Assembly: GCA_963724535.1 (NCBI GenBank) | Contig: CAVRVD010000023.1 | Span: 71,599-135,598 of the forward strand | Direction of reading: 5' to 3' | DNA length: 64,000 nucleotides | Source of the DNA: JADJPO01 sp963724535 | Lineage (GTDB): Bacteria > Actinomycetota > Actinomycetes > Actinomycetales > Kineosporiaceae | Shown: one piece after another, positions 60,716 through 64,000 of the stretch | Numbering within the stretch: position 1 is the stretch's first letter | Layout of the letters: each line of letters begins with the position of its first letter | The notes under the pieces: generated by a model | Databases searched by the model: none | What the model was told of the DNA's origin: nothing | The model's input: only the letters and a program-made list of their open reading frames with translations | Program-made: the position numbers and the translations under genes

Positions 60716-61672
60716 CTACGCCCCCGCACCAGCCGACTGACCTGCAGCCGGCGAGCAGCAGCTTGGACAACGCGCGGTCGGTTCGTCGGGGGTGCCAGTC
60801 ATCAGGCCGGTGAGCTGAGCCTCCAACCAGAAGAGCGTCTCGTCCGGACTCAAGGCGAGTTGCTCGGAGACATAGCGATAGGCATCCCGGAACTTGGCGA
60901 CGACCGCGGGCTTGTCCTCGGCCCTGACGATCCGGTTCGCGGCCATCCCCTCCATGAACACGATGTCCTGAATCACGTCGCCACCGAAGCCCAGCACTAT
61001 GAACGGCTCGTCCATGCCCGGGTGAGCCCCCACGTCGTAGGTCGTCAGCCGCAGCGTGACATTGGGCAGCCGACCCATCTCGATCAGATGGCGGATCTGG
61101 TCCGCCATGAGGTCGGGCGAACCGACCCGGCGCCGGATGGCCGCTTCGTCGATCACGGCCGCGTACCGCATGTCACCCGATCGAACGCGTTGGAGTCTAA
61201 GGCGTTTGGTGCCCAGGATCTCCCTCACCGACTCTGCGTCGCTCCACGATGGAAAGCCGACCAGGTCGCTCGCCCAGGCATTCATATAGGCATCCGTCTG
61301 CAACAACCCCGGCAACCGCACCACCTTGACTTGAAGCACTTCCGTGGCCGCCGCTTCCAAGCCGACGTAGGTCTTCGCCTGGTCGTCCAACGCCCTGCAG
61401 TCCTGCCACCAGCCACGCTTGCGGGCCTCGCCCGCCAGCGACACCAGGTCATCGCGGACGCGATCGGGCAGGCCATAGAAACGAGCCAACACCTTGACGT
61501 CGAGGGGACTCGCGGCGCGCTGCCCATTCTCGAGACGCGACACCTTCGCCGTCGAACATGCCAGTTCGTCGGCTATCTCGTCGACGCTCTTGCCGGACCG
61601 GAGCCGGAGCTCCTTCAGACGACCAGCGATCTCGAATCGTCGCGCTGTCGGACTGGATGACTGAACAGCCAT
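60716..61672 (-). CDS. WhiJ-like XRE regulator with DUF5753, copy 2
   Basis: 318 aa, clearly paralogous to copy 1 over its whole length (SVDEIADELACSTAKVSRLE, LPGLLQTDAYM, LMADQIRHLIEMGRLPNVT). It adds a C-terminal tail with a CPSCC motif that the other copy lacks. A palindrome GGTAA-A-TTACC at 61704-61714, about 32 bp upstream of the start, is a candidate operator. No DUF397 gene lies directly after it; copy 1 is next, 171 bp on. Confidence 0.9.
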   Translation of the reverse strand: MAVQSSSPTARRFEIAGRLKELRLRSGKSVDEIADELACSTAKVSRLENGQRAASPLDVKVLARFYGLPDRVRDDLVSLAGEARKRGWWQDCRALDDQAKTYVGLEAAATEVLQVKVVRLPGLLQTDAYMNAWASDLVGFPSWSDAESVREILGTKRLRLQRVRSGDMRYAAVIDEAAIRRRVGSPDLMADQIRHLIEMGRLPNVTLRLTTYDVGAHPGMDEPFIVLGFGGDVIQDIVFMEGMAANRIVRAEDKPAVVAKFRDAYRYVSEQLALSPDETLFWLEAQLTGLMTGTPDEPTARCPSCCSPAAGQSAGAGA

Positions 61673-62026
61673 GGGCCGCCCCGCTCGTCCGTGGCCAGTA
61701 CACGGTAAATTACCACAAACCTCTTGCCATTGGTAGATAGCGCTCTGTCGGGTGCCAATGGCATTCTAGGACTGTCACTAGAGGACCGGCACCGTCCATC
61801 AGACCATGGCGTACAGACACTCGCCCGCGCACGACGAAGGAGGTGGTGACCGCCACCCTGAGCGCCTCGCGTCCGACCCTCCACGAACGCCCAGGCGACT
61901 CATCAGTGAGGGGCGCCAAGAACGGCAGCCCCGGCGCAGCAACGCCGAGGCCGCCTTCTGCCCCTCCGTCCAGCCGCCCTGTCCAGGCATTCGGATTCGC
62001 GATCAATCGATCGCCGGAGGTGCGTC
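61673..62026. other. Gap between WhiJ-like copy 2 and the OmpA-domain gene
   Basis: About 350 bp, with the left part less GC-rich than the surroundings. It holds the palindrome GGTAAATTACC (61704-61714). A Shine-Dalgarno-like AAGGAGG at 61837-61843 is too close to the GTGs that follow it, and the frame after it is low-complexity Pro/Ser/Ala, so I do not call a gene. Divergent promoters should lie here. Confidence 0.5.
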
Positions 62027-63310
62027 ATGTTGCACACTACGCTTCGCAAGCGCTTGCGCGCTGTGGTCCTTCCGCGTGAATCTCACTCCCCCTGTTCAAC
62101 GTCTCGTTCCATGATCGGGGTTCCCGATCACAGCCGGCCCGCCGGCACTCGCGCCGGCACTCCCACCGCGCTCGCCATTCTGGCCGGCACCCTGGCGACG
62201 TTGCTCGCCGGATGCGACCTAGCCCAGGTTGTCGACCCACCTGTCGCGGCCTGCCCTGCCGATGTGGCTCAGCGTGCGGAGACGACCGTCCTGACGGTGC
62301 CCGCGACCAGCGCCGAGCCACTGCCCGCGCTGTCGCCGGCGGTCGTCGACGAGCTGGAACGCGCCGGCCGCACCGACATCGGGTGCCTCCTTCTCGTCAG
62401 ACCCGACGCCGAGCCCGAGGCCCTCTCGCTCACTCCGCGACGAGGCGGTCAGGTCGATGTTGGCAGCCGGCGAGAGGCGTTGCGGCAGAACACGCTGGCG
62501 GCGATCCGCGAGCACATCACGGACCTGACCGCCACGGAGGATGGCCTCGATACGTTGGCGGCCATCCGACGCGCCACTAGCGCCCACCCAGAACCCGGGC
62601 GGCTGGTGGTCCTGAGCTCCGGGGTCTCAACCGTCGATCCGGTCGACCTCCGCCAGCTCGGCTGGGACGTCCACGGGCCCACGCTGGGCCGGTTCCTGCA
62701 CCGCGAGGGCTACCTCGACCTGACCGGGTGGGAGGTCTCCTTCGTAGGGCTCGGTGAGGTCGCGGGCAACCAGCCGCCGCTACCGGCACCGGTGCGCCAA
62801 CAGCTCAGCCGCACCTGGCTGGGGATCTGCGAGAGCGCCGGGGCGCGTCGCTGCATCGACGCCGGCGCCGCGGTGGAGCCAAAGCCGCCGCGCAGCACCA
62901 ACGCCGTCCCGCCGGTGCCGCTACCGACAACGGAGACCTTCGTCGACAGCATGTTGCTGTCGGCCGCGACCAGCTTCCGGTTCGACAGCGATGTGCTCTC
63001 GCCAGGCGCTGACCTCGCCCTGGGCCTCGTCGTGGGGCGGGTCACAAAGAACGACCTCATTCTCACCATCACCGGGCACGCGGACGCGAGCACCGGCGAC
63101 AAGGCGTACAACCGCGACCTGTCCCGCCGCCGGGCGGAGGCGGTGCGCACCCGGCTGATTCAGCTGGGCCTCCCGGGGGACCGCGTGGTCGCTATCGACG
63201 GCCTGGGCTCGGCGGGCTTCTCGGCCGAGGAGGAGGCCCGCAACCCGTCGCTGCGCGACCAGCACCGCAAGGTTGAGATCCACTTCTCGCGTCGTCCGTC
63301 AACCGACTGA
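62027..63310 (+). CDS. OmpA-domain lipoprotein
   Basis: 427 aa from ATG 62027, supported by GGAGG 6 bp upstream. A hydrophobic segment with lipobox LAGC (near residue 63) comes after a long N-terminal stretch; ATG 62111, which gives a normal signal length, is the alternative. The middle (RLVVLSSGVSTVDPVDLRQ) resembles a VWA-like fold. The last 130 residues are an OmpA/MotB-type domain with TITGHADASTGDKAYNRDLS and RRAEAVRTRL. It probably binds peptidoglycan. It is 28 bp from the next gene. Confidence 0.85.
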   Translation: MLHTTLRKRLRAVVLPRESHSPCSTSRSMIGVPDHSRPAGTRAGTPTALAILAGTLATLLAGCDLAQVVDPPVAACPADVAQRAETTVLTVPATSAEPLPALSPAVVDELERAGRTDIGCLLLVRPDAEPEALSLTPRRGGQVDVGSRREALRQNTLAAIREHITDLTATEDGLDTLAAIRRATSAHPEPGRLVVLSSGVSTVDPVDLRQLGWDVHGPTLGRFLHREGYLDLTGWEVSFVGLGEVAGNQPPLPAPVRQQLSRTWLGICESAGARRCIDAGAAVEPKPPRSTNAVPPVPLPTTETFVDSMLLSAATSFRFDSDVLSPGADLALGLVVGRVTKNDLILTITGHADASTGDKAYNRDLSRRRAEAVRTRLIQLGLPGDRVVAIDGLGSAGFSAEEEARNPSLRDQHRKVEIHFSRRPSTD

Positions 63311-63338
63311 AACCGGTTCACTCCGAAGGAGAGCTGTC

Positions 63339-64000
63339 ATGAGCACCCAGCATGCCCCGTCTCGCACCGATCGCCCCACCCTCACCCCGATCCTGCCCGA
63401 TTCGCTGCTCGACCTGCGCCGCCGGGAGGTCGACGCCCGACAGCAGAACCGCCAGCACGCCCAACGGGCCGAGTCGATACGCCGACTGCGCATCCGCGAA
63501 GCGGGACCCGTCACCGGCGGCGACCTCGGCGACCCGGCAGTGGTAGAGGTCCGGACCCTGCATCGAGCCCTGAGCCTCATCGTGCACAGCGACATCGCCG
63601 CGGGGGCGACTGTGCACCGACGCATTCCGCGGCCGCTGCGCATCCTGCCCTGGGCGGTGGCGCTGCTCGATGGCGTGATCCTCTACGGCTTCCTCACCGA
63701 CATCTTCAACGTCGCGCCGCGGGATCTCAGCCCGAGTGGGCAGGCGGCTATCGCACTCGCCGTCCTCGGTTCGGCCATCGCCTACGCCTGGCTCGCGGTT
63801 ACCGGCACCCGACTGCGTGACCATCGCTCCCGCCTCGGCAACATCGAGTGGCGGCTGACCGACGGCTTCACCCTGTTCCTCGTCGCGGTCGCGGCGATCA
63901 TCGCGGCGACCCTCGGCGTCCTGATGTTCCACCGGGTCGTCGCCAAGGCGGCACTCGCCGGAGACGTCTACATCAGCGCCGACCAGATCGTCGTCCTGGG
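63339..64000 (+). CDS. Membrane protein of unknown function, 3' end outside the window
   Basis: The frame is open from ATG 63339 to the window edge (220 codons visible), with AAGGAG 7 bp before the start. The first 110 residues are charged and cytoplasmic-like (LLDLRRREVDARQQNRQHAQ). Three hydrophobic segments follow (LPWAVALLDGVILYGFL, AIALAVLGSAIAYAWLAV and LFLVAVAAIIAATLGVLM). It is probably co-transcribed with the OmpA-domain gene. The family cannot be fixed without the rest. Confidence 0.8.
   Translation, partial: MSTQHAPSRTDRPTLTPILPDSLLDLRRREVDARQQNRQHAQRAESIRRLRIREAGPVTGGDLGDPAVVEVRTLHRALSLIVHSDIAAGATVHRRIPRPLRILPWAVALLDGVILYGFLTDIFNVAPRDLSPSGQAAIALAVLGSAIAYAWLAVTGTRLRDHRSRLGNIEWRLTDGFTLFLVAVAAIIAATLGVLMFHRVVAKAALAGDVYISADQIVVL

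Noticed and set aside
61843..62079. Possible small gene after AAGGAGG
   Set aside because: The ribosome site is too close to its GTG codons, and the product is Pro/Ser/Ala-rich and overlaps the supported OmpA-domain start.

Overview
The window is chromosomal DNA from a GC-rich actinobacterium. The evidence is a mycothiol gene (mshA), a CarD/CdnL regulator, the SenX3-RegX3-PhoU phosphate block next to mshA and gpm, non-mevalonate isoprenoid genes, WhiJ-like/DUF397 regulators, many GTG starts and many 4-bp stop/start overlaps. I see no rRNA, tRNA, CRISPR array, transposase or integrase, and the genus cannot be fixed from the sequence alone.

Layout. 0-8 kb: the end of a PAS-GGDEF-EAL protein, a membrane Ser/Thr kinase, a CBS-pair protein, a DedA-like membrane protein, an orphan sugar-ABC ATPase (MsiK/UgpC type), a very small CxxC protein and a DUF4032 kinase-like protein. 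8-16 kb: glycogen phosphorylase, an FTR1 iron permease behind a DtxR/IdeR-like box, then rlmB, cysS and a purine permease. 16-24 kb: a P-type cation ATPase and a Y-family polymerase sit between cysS and the ispF/ispD/degenerate-ispD/PIN-TRAM/carD block. 24-30 kb: regX3-senX3, phoU, gpm, a YbjN protein and mshA.

30-41 kb: a DUF6270 protein; a tightly coupled four-gene module of two DUF1538 membrane proteins, a PII-like protein and a CBS protein; serA; a transglutaminase overlapping an ATP-grasp/alpha-E fusion; and a secreted propeller/FN3 protein coupled to a lipoprotein. 41-54 kb: sppA, a fused OtsA-OtsB, the PiT phosphate transporter behind three tandem PHO-box-like units, an aminotransferase, a dehydroshikimate dehydratase/HPPD-like fusion, and a four-gene molybdate operon. 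54-64 kb is more accessory: an alpha/beta hydrolase, two small paralogues of unknown function, a haloacid dehalogenase, a frameshifted lipoprotein gene, metA (predicted acetyl-CoA user), an exported unknown, two WhiJ-like regulators with two DUF397 proteins, an OmpA-domain lipoprotein and a membrane protein running off the end.

How the parts connect. Phosphate genes recur: the two-component system, phoU, pit and two clear direct-repeat PHO-box candidates. Housekeeping operons (mshA-ybjN-gpm, cysS-rlmB, mop-modABC) use 1- to 4-bp overlaps or very short gaps. The best candidate for an undescribed system is the DUF1538-DUF1538-PII-CBS operon (31306-33652), which looks like a two-component membrane transporter with its own nucleotide-sensing regulators.
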